From positions 1-64,000 of the forward strand of contig UQJP01000022.1 of NCBI GenBank assembly GCA_900541415.1: a stretch of DNA of 64,000 bases. Direction: 5' to 3'. Shown here one piece after another: positions 1 to 7,921 of this stretch. The position numbers and the translations under genes were made by a program. The notes beneath the pieces are model-generated. The model searched no databases and had not been told where the DNA came from. It saw only the letters and a list, made by a program, of their open reading frames with translations. Position 1 is the stretch's first letter; the number at the start of each line of letters is the position of its first letter. The DNA comes from an uncultured Odoribacter sp. (GTDB lineage Bacteria > Bacteroidota > Bacteroidia > Bacteroidales > Marinifilaceae).

Positions 1-1960
1 CCCCCCCCTGCCACAACTTTTTCCCGGTAATGGCATCCGTTCCGAACAAACCTTTCCACTGCGCTCCGGTCACCAACACCCCATTTCCCAACGATCCCGT
101 AGTGGTGGTTCCCTCTCCCTGATTCCAGGCGGTGTTTTGCCACAACACTTTCCCCTCATCGGCGGTCAAAGCACACAATCCCTTACCCGCTCCGGCATAC
201 ACCACTCCATTGTCCGCCACAATGCCATCCGCTAAGACAGGCAATCCGGCCACCGCCAATTTCTTTTCCCAGCTCAACTTTCCGTCTTTCATACCGACGG
301 CATACACATACCCTTCGGCATCCTGGGCAAACACCCGGCCGCCATCGATCGCAATGGTGTTTTTAATTGAATTTCTGGTTTTATATTTCCATAATAATTT
401 TCCGGTAACAGCCTCCAAAGCATAAATATAAGCTTCTCCTTTTAAATTTTCATCGACAGAAGCCACAAACACTTTTCCATCTGCAATCAGAGGAGAAGAC
501 ATGAAAACCGAAGTCCCTATATTAGTCATCCAAACGGGCTCTAAAGCCGGAGATAAAGCCTCTGCCACTCCCGTGTGAGCCGGATCGCCCGCCAAATTCG
601 TCCAATCCTGTCCTAATTGCACGGCAGGACGCTGCGCATCGGCATAAACAAACGATTTCTGATCTGTCAGGGTTTCACCGTTCGACAGTAATGCTTCCGC
701 CTCGATGGTTACGACCCGCCTGTCCTTGCCCGGCTTCAGGGGTAAAACCGCACTCCAGTTCCAATCGCTTTGCCTCACAAGTTTACCGGAGCTCCATTTC
801 TTCCCGTCCGACAAGCAAGTATATTTGATTTCTTTCACGAGAGCGGAAGAATGATAGGCGTTCACGGACAACAGAAATTTACCGTCCGGAGTTAAGAAGG
901 GCAAGCTATCGGACACCGAAGCGATAGCAATAGCTTTATTCAGGTAAGAATATCTCATTTCCGACACAAAATCGCCTTTCCCGTCCACATGCATCACCCG
1001 GAACACGGCAGCGGAATGGTCGATTCCTCCTTTATCCGGAGCAGCCGTAGAAATAGTATAAACTTTTCCCTGCTTCCTCATGAAATTATTATGCCAATGC
1101 CCGTAAATCCACGCTTTCAGGTTATAAGAATCTAAATTTACACTCACCCCGTCTTTCCCTTTAAAAACAAATTCATCGCCATAGGTCAGCAGGTCATGGT
1201 TAAAAACAATGATCGGTTTTTCGGCAGGCACCTGATCCAGATCGTTCTGCATCCAACGAGCTACCTGGGCACGGGTATAGCTGGGCCAATGATCCCCGCC
1301 CGCCATCGGGGTTACGATATAATGCACGTTCCCCGCATCGAAAGAATAATAAGTCGGCCCATAGATGCTCTCATACAATTCCTCGCCGTATTTTCCCTTA
1401 ACCAAATCGTGATTCCCCACAGAATAATACACCGGACAATAAGTGTTCGCCGTATTCAGTAGCCCGATATGAGCCTTTAATCCCTTTTCATAGCAAATGT
1501 CCCCGGTATGCATGATAAAGGCAGGCTTCTCGTTCTCCGCATATTCCTTTTGCTCTTTGATCCATTCACTTTGATCCTGATCGCCGAAAATTTCCGAATC
1601 GGTGATCTGCACAAACCGGTGGCTTCCGTCTTTTTGAGTCGCCTTATACGGGATCAGCCCGAAATCATACGCTTTACCTGTTCCTTCTGCGGGACGGTAA
1701 AATTTTTCAGACTTATATCCCGAAGGAGTCGTGATATAAACGAAACGCATTTTTTCATATCCGGGCAAACTGAAACGGCCGTCCGCTGTGGTTTTCACCA
1801 CATGAAGCCCGTCGGACACAGCCACCTCTTTCAAAGGCAAATCCCCCTTATCGAATACTCCGTTTCCATTCCGGTCGGCAAAAACCCGGCCCTGATACAT
1901 TTCCTGAGCCGCCAGAGGCATACACCACCCCAGCAACAAAATAAGCAATCCTTTTCTCAT
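1..1960 (-). CDS. Secreted calcineurin-like metallophosphoesterase with C-terminal PQQ-like propeller (3' end cut by window edge)
   Basis: The reading frame starts at ATG 1960 and stays open to base 1, giving at least 653 residues; the C-terminus lies outside the window. Residues 1-24 form a signal peptide ending in LAAQ. A small beta-sandwich-like N-terminal region precedes a metallophosphoesterase domain with the metal ligands in order: ITDSE (Asp121), TGDIC (Asp154), GNHD (Asn183-His184) and YGHWH (287-290). From about residue 480 the protein turns into repeated segments of the type AYIYALEAVTGKLLWKYK and GYVYAVGMKDGKLSWEKK, the signature of PQQ-like beta-propeller blades. Catalysis on a phosphoester outside the cytoplasm is expected from the family; the substrate cannot be told. 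The gene stands alone and is separated by a strong terminator from the serine operon. Confidence 0.85.
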   Translation of the reverse strand, partial: MRKGLLILLLGWCMPLAAQEMYQGRVFADRNGNGVFDKGDLPLKEVAVSDGLHVVKTTADGRFSLPGYEKMRFVYITTPSGYKSEKFYRPAEGTGKAYDFGLIPYKATQKDGSHRFVQITDSEIFGDQDQSEWIKEQKEYAENEKPAFIMHTGDICYEKGLKAHIGLLNTANTYCPVYYSVGNHDLVKGKYGEELYESIYGPTYYSFDAGNVHYIVTPMAGGDHWPSYTRAQVARWMQNDLDQVPAEKPIIVFNHDLLTYGDEFVFKGKDGVSVNLDSYNLKAWIYGHWHNNFMRKQGKVYTISTAAPDKGGIDHSAAVFRVMHVDGKGDFVSEMRYSYLNKAIAIASVSDSLPFLTPDGKFLLSVNAYHSSALVKEIKYTCLSDGKKWSSGKLVRQSDWNWSAVLPLKPGKDRRVVTIEAEALLSNGETLTDQKSFVYADAQRPAVQLGQDWTNLAGDPAHTGVAEALSPALEPVWMTNIGTSVFMSSPLIADGKVFVASVDENLKGEAYIYALEAVTGKLLWKYKTRNSIKNTIAIDGGRVFAQDAEGYVYAVGMKDGKLSWEKKLAVAGLPVLADGIVADNGVVYAGAGKGLCALTADEGKVLWQNTAWNQGEGTTTTGSLGNGVLVTGAQWKGLFGTDAITGKKLWQGG

Positions 1961-2130
1961 ATCTATTTCTACAATGTAATTATTTAAATTCTCTTATTTC
2001 CACAGAAGACCTACACCCCTAACCGGAAAATCCGATATAGTCATTCCGGTAAATTTCAAAATCCGCACCCCGTTTTTTCTATCCTGAAATCATGTCCGCA
2101 ACGCCAGTTCAACATGATAAATAATTATAA

Positions 2131-2160
2131 AAAAATACCACCCGTAAAGGTGGTATTTTT
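2131..2160 (-). terminator. Rho-independent terminator of the serC-serA-DUF1015 operon
   Basis: A perfect 12-bp stem (2131-2142 with 2149-2160) with a 6-nt loop and A/T tracts on both sides lies 18 nt past the DUF1015 stop codon. The flanking tracts make it usable from both strands. Confidence 0.85.
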
Positions 2161-2178
2161 ATTAGAAATAAACAAGGA

Positions 2179-3429
2179 TTAAATCTTGTGAATCACTAAA
2201 CCCGAACGTAATTTAGGCTCAAACCACGTGGTTTTAGGCGGCATGATATTACCGGAATCGGCAATATTCAGCAATTGCTGCATAGACACCGGATAAAGGG
2301 CGAAAGCCACTTTCATTTCTCCGCTATCCACTCGCTTTTTCAATTCTTCCAACCCACGAATCCCGCCGACGAAGTCAATCCGTTTGGAAGTTCTAAGATC
2401 CTGAATGTCCAAAATATCGGCCAACACATGATTGGAAAGGATGGTCACATCCAGCACACCTATCGGATCGTTATCATCGTAAGATCCCGGTTTCGCTGTC
2501 AGTTTATACCACTTCCCGCCTAAGTACATGCTGAATTCATGCAATTTTGCCGGATGATAAATAGCCGTTCCCATATCTTCTACGGTGAAACGGGCTTGCA
2601 ATTTTTCTAACAACTGTGCTTCTGTCAATCCGTTCAGGTCTTTAACAACCCGGTTATAATCAATGATTTTCAATTGATTGTCAGGGAAATGAACAGCCAT
2701 AAAGAAATTGTATTCTTCGTTTCCGGTGTGATTCGGGTTTTTCGCTTTATATTCTGCACCGATGCGGGCAGCGGCAGCCGTACGATGGTGACCGTCGGCA
2801 ACATAAGTAGCCGGAACTTTCGTCGCAAACAATTCCTCCAAACGTTTGTTGGTTTCCGGATCGTTGATCACCCAAAAATGGTGTCCGAATCCGTCTTCTG
2901 CCGTAAAATCATAATCCGATTTCTGCCCTTTCACAATCTTTTCGACAATGGCGTCGATTTCAGGCACAGCACGGTAAGAAAAGAAAACAGGTTCAAGGTT
3001 TGCATTGACATAACGGGTCAGCACCATACGGTCTTCTTCTTTATCGGGGCGCGTCAGTTCATGCTTTTTAATGACACCGTTCATGTAATCCTCACAAGCG
3101 GCGCATCCCACGATGCCGTACTGCGTACGTCCGTCCATCGTCTGCGCATAAATATAGAACTTAGCCTCTTCATCCTGTATGAGCCAGCCTTTTTCCTGAA
3201 ACATCTTAAAGTTTTCCACACTTTTGTGGTACACGGTTTCAGAATGTACGTCCGTTCCTGCCGGACAATCGATCTCCGCCCGGGTAACATGAAGTAAGGA
3301 TTTCGGTTTTCCGGCAGCCATCTGCGCCGCTTCTTCCGAATTCATCACATCATAGGGCAAACATGCCAATTCCTCACAAATTTGCTGGTTAGGAGTCCGT
3401 AAGCCTTTGAATGGTTTTACTATTGCCAT
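2179..3429 (-). CDS. DUF1015 family protein, linked to serine biosynthesis
   Basis: The 416-residue protein matches the DUF1015 family from its opening (MAIVKPFKGLRTPNQ) onward. The most recognisable motif is YVADGHHRTAAAARIG, with Asp212-Gly213-His214-His215-Arg216. It resembles the nucleotide-handling GxxR box of ParB-like proteins, a fold that includes the serine kinases SerK and SbnI; this similarity is my reading, not a proven homology. The gene is the last of serC-serA-DUF1015, 73 nt after serA, an arrangement I know from other Bacteroidales. No phosphoserine phosphatase gene (serB) is in the window. The context supports a role in phosphoserine/serine metabolism, but the activity is not established. 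Confidence 0.8.
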   Translation of the reverse strand: MAIVKPFKGLRTPNQQICEELACLPYDVMNSEEAAQMAAGKPKSLLHVTRAEIDCPAGTDVHSETVYHKSVENFKMFQEKGWLIQDEEAKFYIYAQTMDGRTQYGIVGCAACEDYMNGVIKKHELTRPDKEEDRMVLTRYVNANLEPVFFSYRAVPEIDAIVEKIVKGQKSDYDFTAEDGFGHHFWVINDPETNKRLEELFATKVPATYVADGHHRTAAAARIGAEYKAKNPNHTGNEEYNFFMAVHFPDNQLKIIDYNRVVKDLNGLTEAQLLEKLQARFTVEDMGTAIYHPAKLHEFSMYLGGKWYKLTAKPGSYDDNDPIGVLDVTILSNHVLADILDIQDLRTSKRIDFVGGIRGLEELKKRVDSGEMKVAFALYPVSMQQLLNIADSGNIMPPKTTWFEPKLRSGLVIHKI

Positions 3430-3502
3430 ATATTATATAAAAATTTAACAGGCCGGAACAAAACCTGCGCAGGTCGTCCCGGCACAAAATCTATATTACG
3501 AA

Positions 3503-4420
3503 TTATTTATTCACTTTGAATTTAGCATCTCCGTGTTCGATGAAATTCACGATCTGCCGGGCTGCCGCCAATCCTGCATTTACGTTTGCTTCTTCGGTCT
3601 GGGCCCCCATTTTTTTAGGAGTAGTGAAATAGCGTCCTTCAAACTTCGTGAAACAATCACAATCCGGAGCTATATCGGTGATATAATGAAAATCGGAACG
3701 TTCTTCCATCAATTTGGCCAATCCTTCTTCGTCGATCACTTCCTTACGGGCGGTATTCACCAAAACAGCTCCTTTCGGCATACGTTTCAGCAAATCGTAA
3801 TTGATCGATTTTTTAGTTTTATCGTTTGCCGGGATATGTAAAGACACATATTCGCACAGGCCATACATTTCCTCTGCGCTATGCAAAGGCGTGGCGCCCG
3901 CCGCCTTGATCTGCTCATCGGTCATAAAAGGATCGAAAGCATATACTTCCATATCGAATCCTTTCGCTATACGCCCCACATTCTGTCCCACGTTTCCAAA
4001 GGCATGGATACCGATTTTTTTACCTTTCAGCTCTGTTCCCGATTTACCGTTATAGAAACAACGTGCCATATAGATCATCATTCCAAAAGCCAGTTCGGCC
4101 ACCGCATTGGAGTTTTGTCCCGGAGTATTCATCGCAACGATACCGCGATCCGTACAAGCCTGTAAATCGATGTTATCGTAACCGGCTCCGGCGCGAACGA
4201 TCACTTTCAGTTTCTTTGCCGCATCGATCACTTCTTTAGTTGCCTTATCCGAACGGATGATCATGGCATCCACATCCGCCACAGCAGCGATCAATTCGTC
4301 CTGTGAAGTGTATTTTTCCAATAAAACCAGCTCATATCCCTGTGCTTCCACAATTTCACGAATCCCCTTTACCGCTACCGGAGCAAAAGGCTTATCGGTG
4401 GCAATCAATACTTTTACCAT
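3503..4420 (-). CDS. serA: D-3-phosphoglycerate dehydrogenase, short form
   Basis: This NAD-dependent cytoplasmic enzyme oxidises 3-phosphoglycerate to 3-phosphohydroxypyruvate, the first step of serine synthesis. At 305 residues it has only the substrate- and nucleotide-binding domains and no ACT/ASB regulatory tail, so the serine feedback domain of the long enzymes is absent. Visible motifs are RAGAGYDNID, the Rossmann segment GIHAFGNVGQNVGRIA and the catalytic-Arg loop VNTARKEVIDEE. Where most D-2-hydroxyacid dehydrogenases have TPHxGA, this one has TPKKMGA (Lys269-Lys270), so the general-acid His is replaced. Similar Lys-type enzymes are reported, for example from Entamoeba. It sits between serC and DUF1015, with a terminator-like hairpin just upstream. 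Confidence 0.93.
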   Translation of the reverse strand: MVKVLIATDKPFAPVAVKGIREIVEAQGYELVLLEKYTSQDELIAAVADVDAMIIRSDKATKEVIDAAKKLKVIVRAGAGYDNIDLQACTDRGIVAMNTPGQNSNAVAELAFGMMIYMARCFYNGKSGTELKGKKIGIHAFGNVGQNVGRIAKGFDMEVYAFDPFMTDEQIKAAGATPLHSAEEMYGLCEYVSLHIPANDKTKKSINYDLLKRMPKGAVLVNTARKEVIDEEGLAKLMEERSDFHYITDIAPDCDCFTKFEGRYFTTPKKMGAQTEEANVNAGLAAARQIVNFIEHGDAKFKVNK

Positions 4421-4450
4421 AAGTCATTAAATTTATAAGGTTGTCGGTTT

Positions 4451-4517
4451 AAAAAAAAAGACCTGCAACGCTCTTGTCTTCCGAAAAGATTCCGGTCTCA
4501 GGCAAGAGCATTACAGG
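4451..4517 (-). terminator. Terminator or attenuator between serC and serA
   Basis: On the minus-strand transcript a 15-bp stem (4517-4503 with 4476-4462, two G-U wobbles) closes over a smaller inner hairpin and is followed by nine U residues (4459-4451). It begins 10 nt past the serC stop and ends about 30 nt before the serA start. It looks like a genuine intrinsic terminator, so serA would be expressed by read-through or from a weak local promoter. Confidence 0.7.
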
Positions 4518-4526
4518 CGGTATGTT

Positions 4527-5603
4527 TTATTTATGTTTTGCTTCAAATTCCTGCATAGCAGCAATCAGGGCATTCACGTCGTCCATCGTACAGGCATTGT
4601 ATGTGGAAGCCCGGAAACCACCCACCAAACGGTGTCCCTTCAAACCTACCAGATTCTTAGCCTTAGCAAAATCAAGGAATTCTTTATCCAGCGACTCATG
4701 TCCGGCAGACATAACGAAAGGAATATTCATCAACGACCGCGAACCTTCTTCCACAACAGCCCGGAATAATGTATTCCGTTCGAATTCTGCATATAAAGCA
4801 TCCGATCTTTCCAGAGCCAGTTTATGCATCGCTTCCACTCCACCCATTTGTTTGATCCATTTCAACGTCTGTCCTACGGCAAATATATTGATACAGGGAG
4901 GGGTGTTGAACATGGAATCATTCTCCACATGGGTCTGGTATTTCAACATGGTAGGAATTTTCCGGTCGGCCACCACATGCTCCAGATAATCGTTACGGAT
5001 AATAACGAAAGTAGCTCCTGCCGGGCCCAGGTTCTTTTGGCAACCACCGTAAATCATCATATATTTTTTCACATCCACAGGACGGCTGCAAATATCGGAA
5101 GACATATCGGCAATCAAAGGCACGGGGCTATCCAGGTCTTCAAAAATTTCCGTTCCCCGAATCGTATTATTGGTGGTAATGTGCAGATAATCCACATCCG
5201 CCGGAATTTTAAAACCTTTCGGATAGTAAGTATAATCCCGGTCTTCCGACGAAGCGATAACATCGACTTCACCCCACATCTGGGCTTCTTTGATCGCTTT
5301 TTTCGACCATACCCCGGTATTTACATAGGCCGCCTTTTTCTTCAGGAAGTTATACGGAATCATGCAGAACTGCATGCTTGCGCCTCCCCCCAGGAAAAGC
5401 ACCGAATAATTATCCGGAATGTTCAGGACTTCTTTGAACAATGCCACAGTTTCATCGAACACGGCCTGAAAATCAGCAGAACGGTGTGAAACTTCCAGAA
5501 TAGATTGTCCGCAATTGCCTAACTCGATAACAGCCTTAGCAGTATTCTCTAAAGTAAGATCCGGTAATTTACAGGGACCAGCGTTAAAAATATGTTTTCT
5601 CAT
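4527..5603 (-). CDS. serC: Phosphoserine aminotransferase
   Basis: This PLP enzyme transfers the amino group from glutamate to 3-phosphohydroxypyruvate to form O-phosphoserine; it may also act in pyridoxal phosphate synthesis. The 358-residue length is normal. Family landmarks are the opening HIFNAGPCKLPD, the FLGGGASMQF phosphate-binding loop, ADMSSDI, the PLP-lysine segment YGGCQKNLGPAG and the C-terminal KGHRLVGGFRASTYNA. It is the first gene of the serC-serA-DUF1015 group and is followed by a terminator-like hairpin before serA, so it may be made in excess over serA. Confidence 0.95.
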   Translation of the reverse strand: MRKHIFNAGPCKLPDLTLENTAKAVIELGNCGQSILEVSHRSADFQAVFDETVALFKEVLNIPDNYSVLFLGGGASMQFCMIPYNFLKKKAAYVNTGVWSKKAIKEAQMWGEVDVIASSEDRDYTYYPKGFKIPADVDYLHITTNNTIRGTEIFEDLDSPVPLIADMSSDICSRPVDVKKYMMIYGGCQKNLGPAGATFVIIRNDYLEHVVADRKIPTMLKYQTHVENDSMFNTPPCINIFAVGQTLKWIKQMGGVEAMHKLALERSDALYAEFERNTLFRAVVEEGSRSLMNIPFVMSAGHESLDKEFLDFAKAKNLVGLKGHRLVGGFRASTYNACTMDDVNALIAAMQEFEAKHK

Positions 5604-5954
5604 TTTGTATAATAATTTAAGTTACCTAAAATCTCAATTCCTTACGGAGACCTACAAATATGCAAAATTTCCCTTGAAGAACATGATAATTTTAGATAAT
5701 TCTTCATTCCTAATTATAAATATTAATTAAATCCGCCGGATAAATTATAAATAATAATATGATATGTGGCAATGCACAAAATTTTACCCGTCCGGAGCTT
5801 TCGATCTTTCCGTTTTCCCGGCTTTTCCGGGCTCCTTCCTCACCTCCCCCGCCACAAAACTTCCCGGCATTATTTTCCGCGCAACTATTCCGGCATAAAA
5901 AAACAGGTTTCCGTGAGAAAACCTGTTTTATTTTGCCTGCCTGAAAACGATTCA
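5604..5954. other. Intergenic region upstream of serC
   Basis: These 351 bases hold the serC promoter region (no full TAnnTTTG match; CATATTTG on the minus strand at about 5657-5664 is the nearest) and, at the other end, the gcvT terminator. Open frames on both strands here run through the terminator and show no recognisable protein, so I call no gene. Confidence 0.6.
5900..5929 (-). terminator. Terminator of gcvT
   Basis: A perfect 11-bp stem (5900-5910 with 5919-5929) with an 8-nt loop lies 25 nt past the gcvT stop, followed on the minus strand by a run of T. Confidence 0.85.
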
Positions 5955-7052
5955 TTAAAAGAACGGAGTCTTTACGATCTTAGCTTTCAGGGCTTTATTT
6001 CTTACCCGGATAAAGATTTCACTATCCAGTTTATGGAAACCGCTTTTCACATAGCCTGTACCGATGGATTTTCCGGTTAAAGGCGAAACCGTTCCGGAAC
6101 ACACCACGCCGATCTCATTTCCTTCGGCATCTTCAATCGGATACCCCTGGCGGGCAATTCCTTTGTCGAGCACTTCGAAAGGCTTCATATAACGGGTGGG
6201 CTTATCGTTTTTCAATTTCTCATGATATTCCCGCATGATAAAATCATTTCCCGGCACAAATTTAGTGATCCAGCCTAATCCGGCTTCAATCGGAGAATGG
6301 TCGTCGTCAAGCTCATGGCCATACAGGCAGAATCCGGCTTCCAGACGAAGGGTATCGCGCGCACCCAAACCTATCGGTTTAATTCCAAATTCAGCTCCCG
6401 CTTCAAAAATAGCATGCCACAATTTTTCAGCGTCTTTATTGTAAGCATACACTTCACAACCGCCCGATCCCGTGTATCCCGTGGTGGAGAAAATCACTTT
6501 GTCGATTCCGGCAAACGGAATTTCCTTAAAAGTATAATATTCCATATCGGTGATGGGTTCCGATGTCAGCTTCTGCATAGCTTTCAAAGCCAAAGGTCCC
6601 TGAATCGCCAGCTGGCAAATATTATCGGAAGCATTTTCCAATTCAACGCCGGGTTTCATTCCCAATTCCTCACCGTGTTTCACCACCCAGTTCCAATCTT
6701 TTTCGATATTCGCAGCGTTCACCACCAACAAATACTTCTCATCCCCAAAGCGATAAACCAACAAATCGTCGATAACACCGCCTTTATCGTTAGGAAAACA
6801 GGTATATTGCACTTTTCCGTCTGTCAGCGCAGCCACATCGTTCGTCGTCAGTTTCTGCACCAGCTCAAATGCCTTCGGACCTTTAATCCAAAATTCGCCC
6901 ATATGCGAAACGTCGAATACGCCTAATTTTTCACGCACGGTCAGGTGCTCGTCTTTAATGCCAGAATATTCAATCGGCATATTATATCCTGCAAAAGGTG
7001 CCATTCTCGCCCCCAGCGCTTCATGAAAATGAGTAAAAGGAGTTGTCTTCAT
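5955..7052 (-). CDS. gcvT: Aminomethyltransferase, glycine cleavage system T protein
   Basis: The T protein takes the aminomethyl group from the lipoylated H protein and passes it to tetrahydrofolate, releasing ammonia. The 365-residue length is typical. Recognisable stretches are the N-terminal TPFTHFHEALGARMAPFAGYNMPI, FDVSHMGEF, LAIQGP, GYTGSGGCEVY, GLGARDTLRLEAG and the C-terminal barrel with GVVCSGTVSPLTGKSIG. The other gcv genes are not in the window; the gene stands alone with its own promoter and terminator, which is common in Bacteroidales. It supplies one-carbon units that metF and metH (elsewhere in this window) can use. Confidence 0.95.
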   Translation of the reverse strand: MKTTPFTHFHEALGARMAPFAGYNMPIEYSGIKDEHLTVREKLGVFDVSHMGEFWIKGPKAFELVQKLTTNDVAALTDGKVQYTCFPNDKGGVIDDLLVYRFGDEKYLLVVNAANIEKDWNWVVKHGEELGMKPGVELENASDNICQLAIQGPLALKAMQKLTSEPITDMEYYTFKEIPFAGIDKVIFSTTGYTGSGGCEVYAYNKDAEKLWHAIFEAGAEFGIKPIGLGARDTLRLEAGFCLYGHELDDDHSPIEAGLGWITKFVPGNDFIMREYHEKLKNDKPTRYMKPFEVLDKGIARQGYPIEDAEGNEIGVVCSGTVSPLTGKSIGTGYVKSGFHKLDSEIFIRVRNKALKAKIVKTPFF

Positions 7053-7117
7053 TTGATAGCAATTATAATTCTAATTATTAATATTGTAACAGTATCCAAA
7101 AATAGATCGAATGTTCA

Positions 7118-7125
7118 CAAAGATA
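7118..7125 (-). promoter_or_regulatory. -7 element of the gcvT promoter
   Basis: Read on the minus strand this is TATCTTTG, a full match to the Bacteroidota -7 consensus TAnnTTTG, 65 nt upstream of the gcvT ATG. No well-spaced TTTG was seen. Confidence 0.55.
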
Positions 7126-7200
7126 TAATTTATATTTTTCAACACTCCCTCTTTCCCGGCTTTTTTTCCCCCACTTCTTTACAATTTCCTGCAAAAAACA

Positions 7201-7232
7201 TTTGTTTTTTTATACAAATTGTCCTACTTTCG
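7201..7232 (+). promoter_or_regulatory. Promoter of the STAS-domain gene
   Basis: A -33 TTTG (7201-7204), a 20-nt spacer and a -7 TACTTTCG (7225-7232, seven of eight to TAnnTTTG) predict a start near 7239 and a leader of about 100 nt. Confidence 0.6.
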
Positions 7233-7335
7233 ACAACTAAATGGGTCATGTCGAATATGTTTTGTAAAATATATGACCAGAGCCGATAAACCATTTTAAT
7301 TTAAAACTAAACTTAAACTATAAATTAGTATAGAC

Positions 7336-7677
7336 ATGTTTACAAAATTGACGGAACAGAACGGATGTGCAATTGCCGAATTTACTGATGTGAAAAGGTT
7401 TACCCTTGCAATCATAGAAGACGTAAAAGCAGAATTGAAGCCGACGCTCAGCACCGAGGGAAAGAAAGTTATTTTAAATCTGGAAAACATAGAATTTATC
7501 GATAGCAGCGGGATCGGATGTATTATTTCATTGATCAAAACCGCTAAAAGTCATAATTCAGGGATTAAGTTGTGTAACTTATCGAAAGAAGTAAAAGATA
7601 TTTTCGAACTTTTGCACCTGCAAATGATCTTAGACATCGAAAAGGATGTAGAAAGTGCAGTGAAAAATTTCAACTAA
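7336..7677 (+). CDS. Stand-alone STAS domain protein (anti-sigma-factor-antagonist-like)
   Basis: The 113-residue protein is a single STAS domain of the SpoIIAA/RsbV type. The conserved phosphorylation loop is FIDSSGIGCIISL, where the second Ser is the usual target of a partner-switching kinase. In the classical systems the unphosphorylated form binds an anti-sigma kinase; no such kinase, phosphatase or dedicated sigma factor is encoded nearby. The gene is monocistronic, with its own promoter and strong terminator. A role in partner switching, or in lipid/envelope functions as for MlaB-type STAS proteins, is possible; the sequence does not decide. Confidence 0.85.
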   Translation: MFTKLTEQNGCAIAEFTDVKRFTLAIIEDVKAELKPTLSTEGKKVILNLENIEFIDSSGIGCIISLIKTAKSHNSGIKLCNLSKEVKDIFELLHLQMILDIEKDVESAVKNFN

Positions 7678-7696
7678 TCTCTATCTCTGTAAAAAT

Positions 7697-7732
7697 AAAG
7701 GGACTGTCTTCTACTTGTCAGACAGTCCCTTT
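7697..7732 (+). terminator. Terminator of the STAS gene
   Basis: A perfect 13-bp stem (7697-7709 with 7720-7732), 10-nt loop and a following T run lie 20 nt past the stop codon. Confidence 0.9.
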
Positions 7733-7821
7733 TTCTATGTTTTCATTCATACCTCTATCCGAGGTTGTTTTCAAATATTCAATGATCCGAGGCTAAACAA
7801 ACTAATCAGACGACCACCTGA

Positions 7822-7838
7822 TTTTTAACAGGAACATT
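7822..7838 (+). repeat. 17-bp dispersed repeat, copy 1
   Basis: The sequence TTTTTAACAGGAACATT occurs here and again at 17856-17872, both times in noncoding DNA. The flanks differ. It may be the core of a dispersed element or chance. Confidence 0.4.
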
Positions 7839-7921
7839 TCAACCCAACGCCCCATTCCCCGTCTTCATCCGGCAAACCTGCCCCTTAAATCAAATCTCCT
7901 GTAAAACTCAATCCGCCTCTT

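Noticed and set aside
3452..3483. Palindrome ACCTGCGCAGGT with GCCGG/CCGGC arms between serA and DUF1015
   Set aside because: It has no T run and only a short stem; probably an intercistronic hairpin, not enough to call a regulator site or terminator.
5710..5955. Open frame of 81 codons on the minus strand between gcvT and serC
   Set aside because: It runs through the gcvT terminator, has biased composition (GGGGEEG) and no recognisable protein features.
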